Of a DNA stretch of 64,000 bases, positions 39,435 through 52,300 are shown one piece after another. The position numbers were made by a program, and so were the translations under genes. Under the pieces are notes generated by a model, which was not told where the DNA came from, made no database searches, and saw nothing but the letters and a program-made list of their open reading frames with translations. This DNA is from Cercis canadensis (taxonomy: Eukaryota; Streptophyta; Magnoliopsida; Fabales; Fabaceae), in contig QAOA01003344.1 of NCBI GenBank assembly GCA_003255065.1, positions 202,836 through 266,835 of the forward strand, in the 5' to 3' direction. The first letter of the stretch is position 1, and each line of letters opens with the position of its first letter.

Positions 39435-42400
39435 CTAACAAGCCGCCGAAGGTTGATGTGATTGGAGGGTTGGCGCCGGCACTTTAGAGGACAAAGGGGC
39501 GGCAGCAGCAGCGGCAGCGGCGGTGGCCGGTCTGGTAGGGCCCTTGTCGAGGTTAGTGGTGGTGACCCTCTCACAGCCAGGACACATTGTTAGGGTTGAT
39601 GCCGGCATTGGCTCACAAGTGTGAGGGGATATTATAGTGGGTGGACCCACTTTCATGGCCCTGAGTTCTTCCACCTCTCTCTGTAGTCTTCTGTTCTGCT
39701 CTGTCAATGACCCAAACCACCTCTTCAAGTACTCACACTCCATCTCTGTCTGCTTCAGCTTGCTCCTATACACACACATCTCATAACCCAAACACATCAA
39801 TTGCCTTGCATATATTGCATGCCTCATACCTATTTTTATTCTTATGCTACTTTACTTTACATTTTATACACGTGTTAGTATTTGTTTTTATTAACTGAAT
39901 TTACCTAATTAAGCATCTATGGTTAAGAGTAATGCTGTTACACATTAACTAATTTTCTACTATTTTATATTGGCATATATAGCATAATATTATAATCTTT
40001 GCTGAAGTTAAAAAATAATAATTAATTGAACTCACTTGATTTTTTTTTTTTAATTTTACGTTAGACTCAAATTTAATCAAGTGTACTAGTATGATGTATG
40101 GAGCATGAGACTAATTAGTGTATAAGTAGTCATTTTTAATTTATATTTTAGAATTTTAATTAGACTCATTTAATTTTTTATTGAATTATTCAAATTCATC
40201 TAAGTTGCAATGTGAGGGAAAAAAAGAGTAAAAAGAATTGTGATAATTAAATATATCACGTCTCTTTATAATTATGCACATTTTACGCAAATTGATAGAA
40301 GTTTAGATTGAGCAACCTGAATTTACATAGAGTTGTTACAATTATAAACAATTGTAGATGTAAAAATTGTGTAAGTGCGACTAAGTCCATTCAATATGTT
40401 TCCTGTCCTAACTATAAAACTATGTAGTAATTTTTAGGCCATGCATTTATTTTTCTATGTAGTAATTTTTAGGCCATGCATTTATTTTTTGATTGTTCTA
40501 GTGCTATAATAAAAGAAAAACTGAACACTTAGGGATTTTAAAGAAGGTGAAGGCTATGTTTCCATCCCAGTTGGGTGAGTTTGTGTGAAATCTACCCAAT
40601 AATTTTAGTATCATTGCGAAGACCTTGAAAAATTGAGTCACTCAGTATGTGTCAGACTACACAATTCTTTATAAAATATAAAAATAATATGATATAAGAA
40701 AGTGTGACAAGAAACAACTTTTTAAGTTTACTTTTTGGTACCATTTCTTATATTGTGTTATTCTTTATAAGGAATTGTGTATTCTAATACATACTAAGTG
40801 ACCCAATTTTTTGAGATCTTCACAATGACACTAAAATCACACTATAAGTCTGATTGAGTCTCACCCAACTAAAGAAAATGTAGCACTAGTTGCACTACCA
40901 CCTCGGAAAAGGAGTGATGACATTAGCCATCACCTTTAAAGAAAGGTCTAAAGTAAATAAGCAATAATTGCGGGGCATAATTAAGTTAATAATTAATATG
41001 AAATTTAATTACTGGGGATAATATAAACCCTTTGCTTTAATGGGCAGCTACTGATGATAACTCAATGCACGAAGTTTAATTATAATTTAATAAGCATAAA
41101 ATGCATGGTTAGTCTAAAGGAGTGAAAACGTGGTCAAAGGAACACTTATTAGAGTGATGAGCCGAGTGGCACACGAGGCCAAAGACAAATCCATAAATGC
41201 AGTCTATCATTATGAAGTTGTCTACTTTAATTTGGACAACTATCATTATGTTTTTCCCACACAGCTGAAATTATGCTAATAATACATTAATTATCCATAT
41301 AAACTACTTCAACTAGTTATTCTCATTTGTCTTACTATATCTTCCTAATATAATCGAGTTTTAAGATTATTATTATGATTACTATGTTAGTATTATTGAT
41401 TTAAGTTCCATAAGCGAAACAAAAAGAGGGAATTCAAGTTCGTATTTTGTAAGTTCTATTAAGTAATAATTAACAAAAATTAGCATTGCTATAAGAAGAA
41501 ACATTTTTCATCATTATATGTAAAAGGAAACCTATTTTCCATATAGTGTTTCAGTCATTTTAGACATACTTAGATTAATCAACATCCTCAGTTTCATCAA
41601 GAGGTAAGCTATCTATGATAGGACTAACAAGAGATTCATAAAGAAATTTATCACTAGCAGGAAACATTTTGTTAGAGGATTGAACAAAAGTTTTGTTTCT
41701 TTTACTTTGTTTTGTTCATGGAAATCAAAGGCAAGATCTTTACCCTAATCTCACTCTTAAGATATCATATGGTTTATGGTACCCATACCCCAATAACTCA
41801 CATCCAACTATTTCTTCGTTTTGACCTCTTAAGTGTGTATGTAAAGAAATCTAATACTGCAAAATCCAAGGTTTCGCTTTCTGCTTTTCTAATGATGAGT
41901 ATACGAATTAATACGGGGTATATAATGTAGAATCAGATTCAAACTAATATTATTCTGTCAACGTGTTAATATAATAATATCTATCTCAACAGCCAACAAA
42001 AATAAGAAAAAATAAATCATTTTCAAGTCAGAAATGACATTATATTCCACTTAGACGTAAGTGTAGTACTTACGACAAAGAAAAGTAACATTTGTACCCT
42101 AATTCATTTCACACCAGTTCACATTAACAGAGTTGTCGTTATTTGATTTTGAAAAGTTTAAATTTAAATGGAGCTAATTAAACTGCAAAAGAAATTAGTC
42201 TGTAGATAATAGTGAAATACCTGGCCCTACGGTTCTGAAACCACACCTCCACTTGCCTTGGCCTCAGCTTCAACTGCATTGCCAAAGTCTCTTTCTGCTT
42301 CTGCAAAGTACAAACACCCAACAATTAAAATCTCATACATTAAATGTCATAATAAATGAAGCAGAAGAATTTAATAAATGATGACAGTAACCCAGGAAGA

Positions 42401-43202
42401 AAGGAGTGCTTGTTGAAACAGATGTTAGAGAGAGAGAGAGTTAGAGAGAGAGATTGAGGGTTACTGACTTACTGGGTTTAAAGTGTGGTTTTGTCTGAAG
42501 CTTTCTTCAAGAAGACGAGACTGTTCCTTTGTGAGACGAAGTTTCTTGCGGGGAGGGCCTCCATTGCTGCTTTCTTCTTCATCCAATTCCATGTTTGATG
42601 CCATCCATTCTTCCTCTGAGGGTACTTGGTTTATGTCCAAGCTTAACTCTCTCACTGCAATACCAAACCAAACACCACCTTCAACTCATCAACCTCTTTA
42701 TCATCTATTATATCCAAAACTTCAGAAAACGGAAAGAAAAAAAAGACAAAATAATATAAACCCATATAGAGAAAAAGATTTGTGAGATATGATCTTTCTA
42801 GATATAAACACACTTCTCCCCAACCTCCAAACAAAGAGAGAGAAAAAGTGGTATGATTAATCGGATCATATAGCTAGCCTTGGAAGAAATCCAGGGTACA
42901 TGATCGTGAGCCTATTATTTTTTTTTCTAATTTTTTAAAAAATAGGAAAAATACATGACAAAAGGGACCACTTTTGATGGAAAAAATTCTGTAAACGAAA
43001 TTAAGGAGGAAAATGAAAAAAATTACCATGAAATTAAACAAAAAGAACAAGAAAACGAAGGAAGAAGAAGAAGAAGATGATGATCTTAATGATTAGGATG
43101 AGGATGATGCTTACCAGATGAAGGAAGAGATGGTGAAGAGCCAAAGCCAGGGACGGAGATGGACAATTCCAAGCTGGAAGAGTTTCTAGGCAAAACCGCC
43201 AT
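39435..43202 (-). CDS. ATHB17: HD-Zip class II transcription factor, ATHB17-like
   Basis: Four coding exons: 43115-43202, 42473-42654, 42221-42300 and 39435-39765, giving 226 aa. The start ATG (43202-43200) gives [20 protein letters not shown], matching the Arabidopsis ATHB17 N-terminus. Two EAR-like LxLx repressor motifs lie at 11-16 (LELSIS) and 33-37 (LSLDI). The homeodomain spans about 63-118, with WFQNRRAR at 110-117. The leucine zipper follows, with Leu130, 137, 144 and 151. The class II redox motif CPGCE is at 178-182, and a run of eight alanines at 199-206. Intron 3 is 2.4 kb and holds a foldback MITE. HD-Zip II factors bind CAATNATTG-type sites as dimers and mostly repress; ATHB17 is linked to ABA and stress responses. 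Two short out-of-frame upstream ATGs (43342 and 43335) may lie in the leader. Confidence 0.95.
40424..40490. repeat. Short tandem repeat in ATHB17 intron 3
   Basis: A unit of about 34 bases containing TATGTAGTAATTTTTAGG is present twice in direct succession. No N lies between the copies, so unlike the others this looks like a genuine small tandem duplication. Confidence 0.8.
40535..40914. mobile_element. Foldback MITE, copy 2 (ATHB17 intron 3)
   Basis: Inverted-repeat element related to the one at 7751-8126. Both arms carry GTTGGGTGAG and an ACACAATTC(T/C)TTATAA block in mirrored orientation. The right end reads as the complement of CTCCTTTTCCGAGGTGGTAG. The left end is degraded and approximate. 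Non-coding. Confidence 0.62.
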
Positions 43203-43571
43203 GGAAGATGCACAGATCAAATGAAAAGCCGAAAAAAGATGAAGAACAAGATGAAAAAGACGGTGATGGAGAAGAACAAGAACAAGAAGAAGATGTTTAA
43301 AAGGAGAGATCAAAAAAAGGTAAAGTAAAAAACATAACACATGAAAAGGAAAGACACACAAAGCAGTAGAGGATCCATTATAAAGGTCAAAATATAAAAG
43401 GTCAAATCATAAATAGAGGGTTATAAATGTTTTAGTTATTACACCCTTAAGAATGGGCATTGGAATTGAAGGGTGGTTTTAATGGGGAAATTAATGTAGA
43501 GTTTTTTTTTAGGGTTTCTGACTGTGGTCGTCTAAGTCAAATGGTATGACTCTGACCCGTTTGATGTGAGA

Positions 43572-43579
43572 CACGTGGC
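43572..43579. promoter_or_regulatory. G-box/ABRE upstream of ATHB17
   Basis: CACGTGGC, a strong bZIP ABRE core, lies 370 bases upstream of the ATHB17 ATG. ABA responsiveness is reported for the Arabidopsis gene, so this site is a plausible cause here; that link is inference. Confidence 0.5.
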
Positions 43580-43702
43580 AAAAGATTGTAGGAGAATAAC
43601 CGGCAGGATTTTCTGTTTAGATGATTTAAAATAAGGGTTTGAGTTCTGGTTGTCGGTTCAGAGGTCAGCTGGTGAAATGATTGGGAAGGCCTTAGACTAG
43701 GG

Positions 43703-43727
43703 CCCTGGTCCCTCCCTGGTCCCTCCC
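43703..43727 (-). promoter_or_regulatory. Predicted G-quadruplex upstream of ATHB17
   Basis: On the minus (coding) strand five GGG runs are separated by loops of 1, 4, 1 and 4 bases (GGG A GGG ACCA GGG A GGG ACCA GGG). This fits the classic four-run quadruplex rule with one run to spare. It lies about 500 bases upstream of the start codon in otherwise AT-rich DNA. Confidence 0.6.
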
Positions 43728-43964
43728 TCACTGCCACCATAAGAAACAGAAGCAAGCTAACAAAGACAAGAGGGTCTTCACTTTTTCAGTCTTCCTAAAC
43801 TTAAGGGAGACCCAACAATCATTTCTTAATTAAATTTTTAAAGCTAATTGATAATTAATTTGGTGAGATGAGATGATTACCAGCAATAATCCAATTAGTG
43901 TCATGTAATTTGTGGTTAATTGGATGATTGTAGGTTTAATTTCTATAATTTTAGAATCTTAGAA

Positions 43965-44275
43965 TCATAAAAAATTAATTTCATTTTAAAGATCTCAAAA
44001 AATTAAATTATTTAATGAGTCAAATATAAGAATAATTAATAGAATTTGAGTTTCACTAATTTGCGTTGACCACAATTTGAGTTTAACTAAAAGTTACTAT
44101 ATATTGCTTTGTTTTATTGTTTATGTATTTTATAAAGAATGATTATTTTGATATGCATTAAGTAATTCAATTTTTTTAAAAATAAATTTTCATAATAACA
44201 TTAAAATAAAGTGGTGGTCTCACCCACTCCTCTAATGACAATAGGGTACTCTACTGTCCACTTTTAGTGGGGTAA
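43965..44275. mobile_element. Degraded foldback MITE, copy 3
   Basis: The outer arms match the MITE family (AAAGATCTCAAAAAATTAAAT on the left, its mirrored counterpart near 44160-44205 on the right, and a TCACCCAC block near 44220). The middle is diverged. Ends are approximate. Confidence 0.42.
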
Positions 44276-46019
44276 CTTACTAGATATTATTTCTTTCTTT
44301 TATTTGAGTTGCTTATAAGCAATGTAAATATTTTTGCATAAAATTTCAGTTTGTGCCAATTTTATCTTGCCACCCTGCAGTTTAAAATGCTACTTTTTCT
44401 CCTCAAGGTTAATTCTATTACTACATAATACTTTTAGCTTTTTTCATCTATTTTATCTGATAAAAAAAATACATGTGTAATCCACAAGCAATAAGAAGAA
44501 AGTAATTTTCTGTCTTGATGTTTTTAAATTATTGTAATTCTTAACTTCCTACCCTATTCAATAATGATGGAGTTATGAACTTCTTAAATTTTGCGATTAA
44601 TTACACAAAAGTCATAGTCCATTAGTAGTACCATTAGTGGTCTTGAAACTTGAGAATGACAATAATTTGGGATCAAAGGGAAAGGTCTTTTTTCATCTAT
44701 GGAAATATAATAATTTGCTAAAGAAAAAAAGAAAGAAAGAAAAAGCTTTTTTTTTCTGCTCTTGCCTGTATTTTTCAATGTTCTACGAGGTGGAATATCT
44801 ATGGGATATCTATGAGATGACATATTTGTGGGGTGCTTGACGTATATAAGACAAGAGCATGCCATTAGGGTGGGTCTTATTTGATGGGTAAAACAAAAAG
44901 TTGGTAGCGTGGGCATAAATGCAATCGCGTAATGGAAACTTATTGTTGGGGAAATGGATAGAATGACTAGTTTAATGCTATTGACCTGTTTGCACTTTAA
45001 TTGCAGGTAATGATTTACATTAACGCAAAATAAGGCATTTAATTATAAGATAGGTAGGATATGGATTATGGAGTTTGGAATTAATTTATTCATATTAAGA
45101 AGGTGTTGGTTAAGTAGAAACAGATTGAGCTCCAAAATGTTTTAGAATAAAGGTCCTGAGTTCGAATTCTTAAATTTGCACTAGTTAAGAGAGATTTACT
45201 GGTTATTGCTTCTGTCTCAAATAGAGATTAATCTCATATTTAAAATATGTGAAAATATTCAAAGTATAAACCAAAAAATAATAATAATTTATGCACAGCA
45301 GGTTTTACCCAAGGATTTCCCTTATTTTATCATTGTCTTTAAAGCTCTGATTAGTAAGATATTAATGATAAGACACTCAATTTATGCTTTTTTGACCAGA
45401 AAAATAAATAATATAGATGCAGGCAATAGTTTTTGAGTTCCTCGAATCCAATTTCAAATCTGCTACCTGCATATAGTTCATAGTGGGGGGTATCACCTAA
45501 TTTCAACAAGTCTTTGGTATATGATTTTTTTTTTTTAAGGAATTTGAGCTTTTCATTATTCAACCATGTGCTCGTTGATACTTTTAATTTTACTCCCCAC
45601 TTTATGATTTGAAGTTATGTTAAAAAAAATAAAAATGAAGGAAGACCTCTAGTCACTTGTTTATGTATGCTATGCAGATTATTATAATTATTTGCATCCA
45701 ATTATAATTTATAAGCAAATTATTTAATATCATGCCATTTATTTTACTTAACATGCATATGGCCAAAGACACAAATCATCCTAAAAGACAATTTTATTTA
45801 TAGTATTGGCGTAATTTATAATCATTATGTATCTATGGGATAGAGTTCAATAACATTATGTCTATTAAAGGAAAGATACTTTTTTTCATATCATTCATGA
45901 TGAACAGAATTATACAAAGACCCACAATTTAACAATAATTTATTGCCAAGTAAAGAGTCTCTTGATGGGTTTTTATATCGATTATCATTATTTATAGTAG
46001 CATATACACTCGAGGAATC

Positions 46020-46106
46020 TTGTAAAAATATTTTTTAAAATGCTGTAGCATATTTATGTTAANTTGTAAGAATATTTTTTAAAATGCTGTAGCATATTTA
46101 TGTTAA
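46020..46106. repeat. Direct duplication of 43 bases across a single N
   Basis: 46020-46062 and 46064-46106 are the same sequence with one difference, joined at N46063. It shows the same artefact signature as the other N-split repeats. Confidence 0.8.
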
Positions 46107-46375
46107 CGTGGTAATGGTAGATCATTCTATATATGACATGCATGGCACCAAAACAAAAGATTTTATGTGACATACACTAGATGAATAGATACCAAGAAGC
46201 CATCATATCCAATTGTTTAATTGGTTATATTTGGTAAGTAATTATTTTGTTATCTTTTTTAAATATAGTAAGTATCTATCCATTAATTGTTAAATTATGA
46301 ATTGATTTCACTCAAATTACTTCACTTTTTTGTTTAGATTGATTCTACAATTGTGAATGAATCATAGTTAAACAC

Positions 46376-46405
46376 ACACACAGATATATATATATATATA
46401 TATAG
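46376..46405. repeat. AC/AT dinucleotide microsatellite
   Basis: A short AC run passes into about ten AT units, followed by three GCCATCA-like units. It is a simple-sequence repeat and likely length-polymorphic. Confidence 0.85.
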
Positions 46406-47148
46406 CCATCAGCCATCAGCCATGCATGTGAAAATCCTAAAAAATCCTAAAGGAAAATCTGAAAAAAAAAATCGATGCTTGTATTACATAAGAATATGTC
46501 TTTGGTTTATATTAGTAATAAATTAAGTATAATCAGATGGACATGGAACATAATTAGGTGAAGTGTACTTGGAATAAAGGGGCAAATAATAGATATATGA
46601 TGTGAATTTATGAATATTTTGTATAGTTCTAATTGTAGTTATACTTTTTTTTTTATTTTAAAAATAAACTATTTAATCTCTAAATTTTTACAAAATGAAG
46701 AATTTAGTTTTTGACTTGACTCCATCCAAAAAATAAACAGAATGGACTGACATAAGCTGACATACCACTGAGAAAATCATTTTTAATTATTGATTATTTA
46801 TTTCTCAATAAATTAAACCAAAACATACACTAAATTAAACCTCCACGTAAGCAAAATTTGGGTATTTGCACTACTATTGAATGTCTAAAAAAACTTTTTT
46901 TATGTCAATAGAGATTTGATTCAGCCAATAAAAATTGAAATATTTTATTTATAAAATTTAAGTTTAAATCTCACAATTAATAATTTTTATTTAATAAATA
47001 ATTTGTAAGTATCCTTAGTCTTAGAATATGATAATATCTCTTCATTCTAATTTTTTTTTTAAAAAAACTATTTTTTATCTAATTTTTAAACTTTTAAAAA
47101 TTTAAATAATACAATTTTTTTTAAAATTTAAATAATTTTCGCTGCACG

Positions 47149-47360
47149 ACTAAAACAAACTCTTGCTCACAAAACAACCGCACGGGGCCTCGGGCAGACG
47201 CAACTTTTCATACGGGGAGCAAGAGTAGAAGAAATTTATGGCAGAAGCGTGGGGTCGTGGGCCCTCCACTGATGATTAGGTCAAGGACAATATATGGAAC
47301 ACGGTAACCGTGGTCCCCACCTTTTGATGATTTGGTGGGAAGCCACGTGGGTCCCACTTG
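47149..47360. promoter_or_regulatory. GC-rich block with three TCP-type sites and a G-box
   Basis: A roughly 210-base island of balanced composition in very AT-rich DNA, about 4 kb upstream of ATHB17 and 2 kb past the RECG1 stop. It contains GTGGGCCC (47257-47264), GTGGTCCC (47310-47317) and GTGGGTCCCAC (47347-47357), all fitting GTGGNCCC-like TCP sites. It also holds CACGTG (47344-47349) and the palindrome ACGGTAACCGT (47301-47311). No open frame fits a known protein. A distal enhancer or a non-coding transcript are both possible. Confidence 0.45.
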
Positions 47361-47734
47361 TCTCCTTGTCTTCTAATAAGTGAATATTTGATTGGTTATT
47401 TATGAAAATTACCATGTCTTGTAATCCTAGTGGATAACATGTGGCCCCCTTCTCGCCCATCTATAGGGAAGTTTATAATGTTTACTCGCTTAATAATTTA
47501 CACTCGTACTATTTCACACTTACCCATTTGGTTAAATCTTTATTTGGGATAGATTTTATAAGAATTGATGCTTATAGAGATAATTGATAAGGTAAGAATT
47601 GATTCTTGAAATACATATTTATATTTATTTTTTTTAAAAAATTGAATCTTAAATAGTAATTTATAATCAATACAAAACAATAAATAGTGATTTACGTTGT
47701 ATGAGACAACAAATTAAAAATTTAGTTCTTATAA

Positions 47735-48125
47735 AATTGATTCTAATTTTTTTTTTTTAACTGAACTGAAATTTAGTATCCTCATTTTAATTGGTAGCAA
47801 GAAAAAGAATAATGTTTATATTATTTCATATTAGCCCAATTAGCTTAATTTAAACTTATAAAATTAATTCTAATTTTTTTTTAACTGAACTGAATTCTAC
47901 TACTCTCATTTTAATCAGTAGCAAGAAAAAGAATAATGTTTATATTATTTCATATAAGCCCAATTATCCTAATTTAAACTTATAATTGATACACTGTTTT
48001 TGGATTAATAACAAAAAATAGATTATGCCAAGGTTTTTTTAAAAAAAAAAATTACAGTTTATAGACTTTTAAAAAATAGATTATGCCAAGGTTTAAAAAA
48101 AAAAATTACAGTTTATAGACTTTTG
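47735..48125. repeat. Two small tandem duplications
   Basis: A unit of about 125 bases occurs twice (about 47735-47858 and 47859-47983, sharing GCAAGAAAAAGAATAATG). It is followed by a unit of about 55 bases twice (about 48011-48065 and 48066-48122, sharing AGATTATGCCAAGG). No N separates them and the units have diverged, so these are genuine. Confidence 0.8.
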
Positions 48126-49303
48126 TAAAAGAAATTGGTTGAGAAATTTTTTAAAAGTTAATACCTATGAACTTCTCCCAATTATATGGCCAATTCTATC
48201 CTAACCTTTCCCAATATAACTTATATCACATCCAGGTAATTTTTGTATTATTTTGCTTAGTAAAGTAAGAATGATCCAAATGTTTGAGTATGTCCATTTT
48301 TTTTTTGTTTTAGCTGAGTAAATTAAAAAAAAAAAATCAAACTTAGAGTCTCAACCTTTAAGAGAAATTTTTGAATTAATTATGCTGCATTTACTTATGT
48401 ATTTGAGTATGTCCAATTAAACTCAAATTAGAAGCCACACAACATGAATCAACAAACTGCATATCATTAAAATGGTTTTTTTAATTAATTGGAGGACACA
48501 AAAATTATATTTAAACCCAAATAGAATATACTGTGCTTAATCACTATGGTATTCTCTTAGTGATTATGTCACTGTAACGTTCAACTAGGATTGTGCAAAT
48601 GCAGCTAAACTTTCTAATTTAAGAAATTCAGTTCTCCAGTCGGTTTCTATTCCAGGCGCTCTTCAAGCATGGATTAAGGCATAATTCATAATTTAATTAG
48701 TACAATAAATAAGGAAGAGAGTGCAATCCATATAACTGTAAGGCCATAGTTTCCTGCTTCTGGAACTTAAATAAACTGAAATGCATTTTTTTCACAAGAA
48801 ACAGAAGAGCACGTCGGTAGATTTGTACACAGTGCTACAACTAAATACAAGGAACCATCAAGATATCATATAATGTCATAAACTGATGCCTAAAGGCTAA
48901 AGAAGTTGGCAAGTTAAAGCTAAATTTTCAAAACTTACCTGCAAATGATCCCTGAAATTTTCAATATGAGCAATTTACCCATCTGCTACTATACTGTTTA
49001 TATGGTTATAACAAAGCTAATTTGGTGATGAGGCTTTTACCTCCTTCAGCTTTACACAACGAGCAGATTATCCCCCAAAATTTTCATATACGTTCACTTC
49101 TATCATACTGTTATCAATTTATACAAAAATGTAACAGTGGTGGTAATCGTAAAACTTTAGTAGCAGATGGGGTTGAACTGCACATGGACTATAGTTGATT
49201 TATTTATTTTTTTTTATTTTTTTTAAATTACCAAAGAAGGGACCATCAAATCCCTATAAAATGATCACAATGAGCATGGTACATTCTGATATCACCTAAA
49301 GAC

Positions 49304-52300
49304 TCAATCTCCTAGTAGGCAAAGCGGCTGTCTCATGCTAAGCTCCAATTTAAGTGCAGGGAATTGCTCCAAATCATGGGAAGCACTTAAGATTTTCTGC
49401 ATGCAAACAAATAATTGATTGTGTTAATACATGTCTATGTCATCCAAAATAATGTGGTATACCATGAAAACAGAATTGGACATTGAAAATATATTGTACT
49501 GCAAAAGCCACCACACATTCAGAAGACATATTATCATCACAAGATGTCCTTATAACAATTTGTGACCATCAGCTACTTAAGCTGATAAAATTTTGTAGTG
49601 GACACTAGAACTTCACCAATTGTCCTACATTGATGGATCAAAAATCTAAAAGAAATTGTACATTAACTATTGAACCTCCATTGACCTAACTCTTTAGGAG
49701 GGTTTCAACATAAATCATAAAAAGAATGGTGATATTGAAGTGACAACAAGAAACAAGAACCTTATCCACATACATGTAGCATATAATATTTTCATACTTA
49801 ATGATATTTAAGCTGACCACTATTAATTGAACTCATAAAAATCAATAATGTACTAAATAACGAGCAGATAAATCACAAAGATACATAACTGGTTGAGGTG
49901 TTCTAAAGCAACAATATTTACCAGTGCAGCAAGGTGTGCGTCTTGTAAAATATTCCCATCAACTTCCAATCTAGCAATAGGAAACTCCGGGAGATGTCCT
50001 GATTGTTTCTTGCCAAGTAAGTCACCAGGTCCACGTAATAAAAGGTCCATATTTGCAAGGTAAAAACCATCTGATGATTGTTCCAGTACTTTCAACCGAT
50101 TTAGGCTACTGGCAGTGGATGCTATTAGTATACATTTGGACTTCCTTGTTCCACGTCCAACTCGTCCTCTAAGTTGGTGTAATTGAGCAATTCCAAATCT
50201 CTCAGCATTCATCACAACCATCATAGATGCATCTGGAACATCAACACCAATCTCAATTACTTGTGTAGAAAGTAGTATATGTATTTCTCCAGTCTTAAAC
50301 CTTTTCAGTGCTTCCTCTTTTTCATCACTTTTCATTTTTCCATGTAACAAACCACAATTGTATCCTTTAAACCGATGTGATATAACTTCAAGATCTGCAG
50401 AAGCTGCACGAAGCTGAGGTAGCTGTTCAGAAAGTTCAATGACTGGATAGACAAGATACACTTTACCCCCTTCTTCCAACTCATCCATTATCATCTGCCA
50501 TATATGACACCATTTGCATCAATATCATATCTAACAAAAACATGGACAATACAAATCATTGTTCTAATCTCATCAAAATAGCATATATCTGATACAACTC
50601 AGAATGCTACATCATATCTCACAAGCAATTATACTTGATACTTTTGCTAAGGATTCATGAACTTTTATGCTATGTTTGGATGGGAGGAGAAAAAGGAGAT
50701 AAAGAAAATAGGAGGAAAGAGAAGAGAGAGGATAGAAAATAAAGAGAAAATAGTTTTTCTCTTTTGTGTTTGGATGAGGTGAAAATGAAAGGGAAGAAAA
50801 TGGAGAGAAAGTAACTTTTTAAAATTTGATAGAATATAAAATTAAACCCATGTCCTTATAAAAATTGAAACTAGTGTCATTAACAGGAGCAAAATGGTCC
50901 AATTGCCTTTTTGTGGTCCCTCTTGCATTTATTTTCTCTCCATTCATGGAGAGAAAATTTTTGCTGGGCCCCACATGCACTTTTTGTGCAAATTTTCTTC
51001 TACTCCCATTTTCTTTCCAAGAACCAAACAATGGAAAATAACTTTTCGACTCCATTCTCTTCCCTCAATTTCTTTCCCCCTACTTTTCTCTCAATCCAAA
51101 CACAGGGTAAGAGTGAAAATTGGCTTGTGTATGCGGGAGTCAGTGAGTACAGAGCAGTAAGTTCAAGCAGTGGATTGATAATATTATTGGTTGATTTCTA
51201 AAACAAAAATGAAAAAGAAAAGGAATGCTGGAGTTCCTCCAGAAAAGCTATAATTAAGTACATTTTTTACAGATATAATCACATAAAGGACAGTTACCTT
51301 GTAAAGATCCTCAAATCCACTGTCATTTCCTTCAATGGTGCATGTTTGAACAGGAATTCTTCCAGGAGGTAAGTCAGTTATCTGTGATTGGAGATGCCAA
51401 AGATGTACTGTTAGCATCTGAAAAACATTTCACATACTAAATTGAAAGACTGTTTTATTTCCCTTCTTTCTTTGTCCCCTTCTCTTCTATAACAGAGTAG
51501 CAATTGAATTAATAAAAGACAGAAGAAAGACACTATATAAGACATCCTACTAGCATATTGTGACGTGAGGATGTAAGAAAAAATAAAAAGACTAAATTCT
51601 GGAGCCCTCCATTTTCCTGGTCTACAAAATCTCCAACATTTAGCTAACAAAGCCTCTATGATATATAAAAATGATCAGAAAAACAAAACTTCCAATATTC
51701 AGCAACTGGGGAAAATCATAGGTTTAAGGAAACACCTTAATTGGCCTCTGGGAAAGATGTCCAAAATAAATACCAATCTACAGACCCAAAGACTAACTCT
51801 GGATCTAATAGTCAGGGCCACAAAGAACTTGGACAAGATTAAGATATTCATTATAATTTAATAAATTGAAAAGCTTCAGCTCCAAATAGAAGAGCTGGGC
51901 GTGTTTAGCATCTTAATCATGGAAGGAAACATTAAATACCTCTGTCAGTGACATATCACCATATAAAGCAAGAGCAAGTGTCCTTGGGATGGGAGTAGCA
52001 GACATGGCAAGAACATGTGGAGCCATATATGCATCACTCTTTGTGGACCCACCTGAACTAGCTTCTTCTGTCCCAGAAATTGATGTATAATATAACTGCA
52101 GGAGATAAGTTTAGAGATCGGAACATCAATATTATAGAAAAAAAATTAAGAGAATAAAAAATGAGGAAGAAGTCACTTCTGGGAATTTGAAATATAGGCT
52201 GCATGAAAGATCAAACTTGCAGAGGCTAGGAAGATAAAATTGCCACAAGGCATAACATGAACGTTTGCACAGCTACCTACAATTTACCCAGCAGCAGAAT

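Larger units (their letters stand above)
43803..49303. other. Intergenic region, ATHB17 to RECG1
   Basis: No gene recognised. It holds a degraded third MITE copy (43965-44275), an N-split duplication (46020-46106), an AT microsatellite (46382-46405), a GC-rich block (47149-47360), tandem repeats (47735-48125) and, from 49303 downwards, the RECG1 3' UTR. Confidence 0.6.

Noticed and set aside
43203-43361. N-terminal extension of ATHB17 (open frame upstream of the ATG)
   Set aside because: The frame stays open but has no in-frame ATG. The two upstream ATGs are out of frame and close after 10 and 12 codons, so MAVLP is the start.
44584-44916. 110-codon minus-strand frame with a true ATG
   Set aside because: Low-complexity Lys/Phe-rich translation across A/T runs, with no family match and no splice context.
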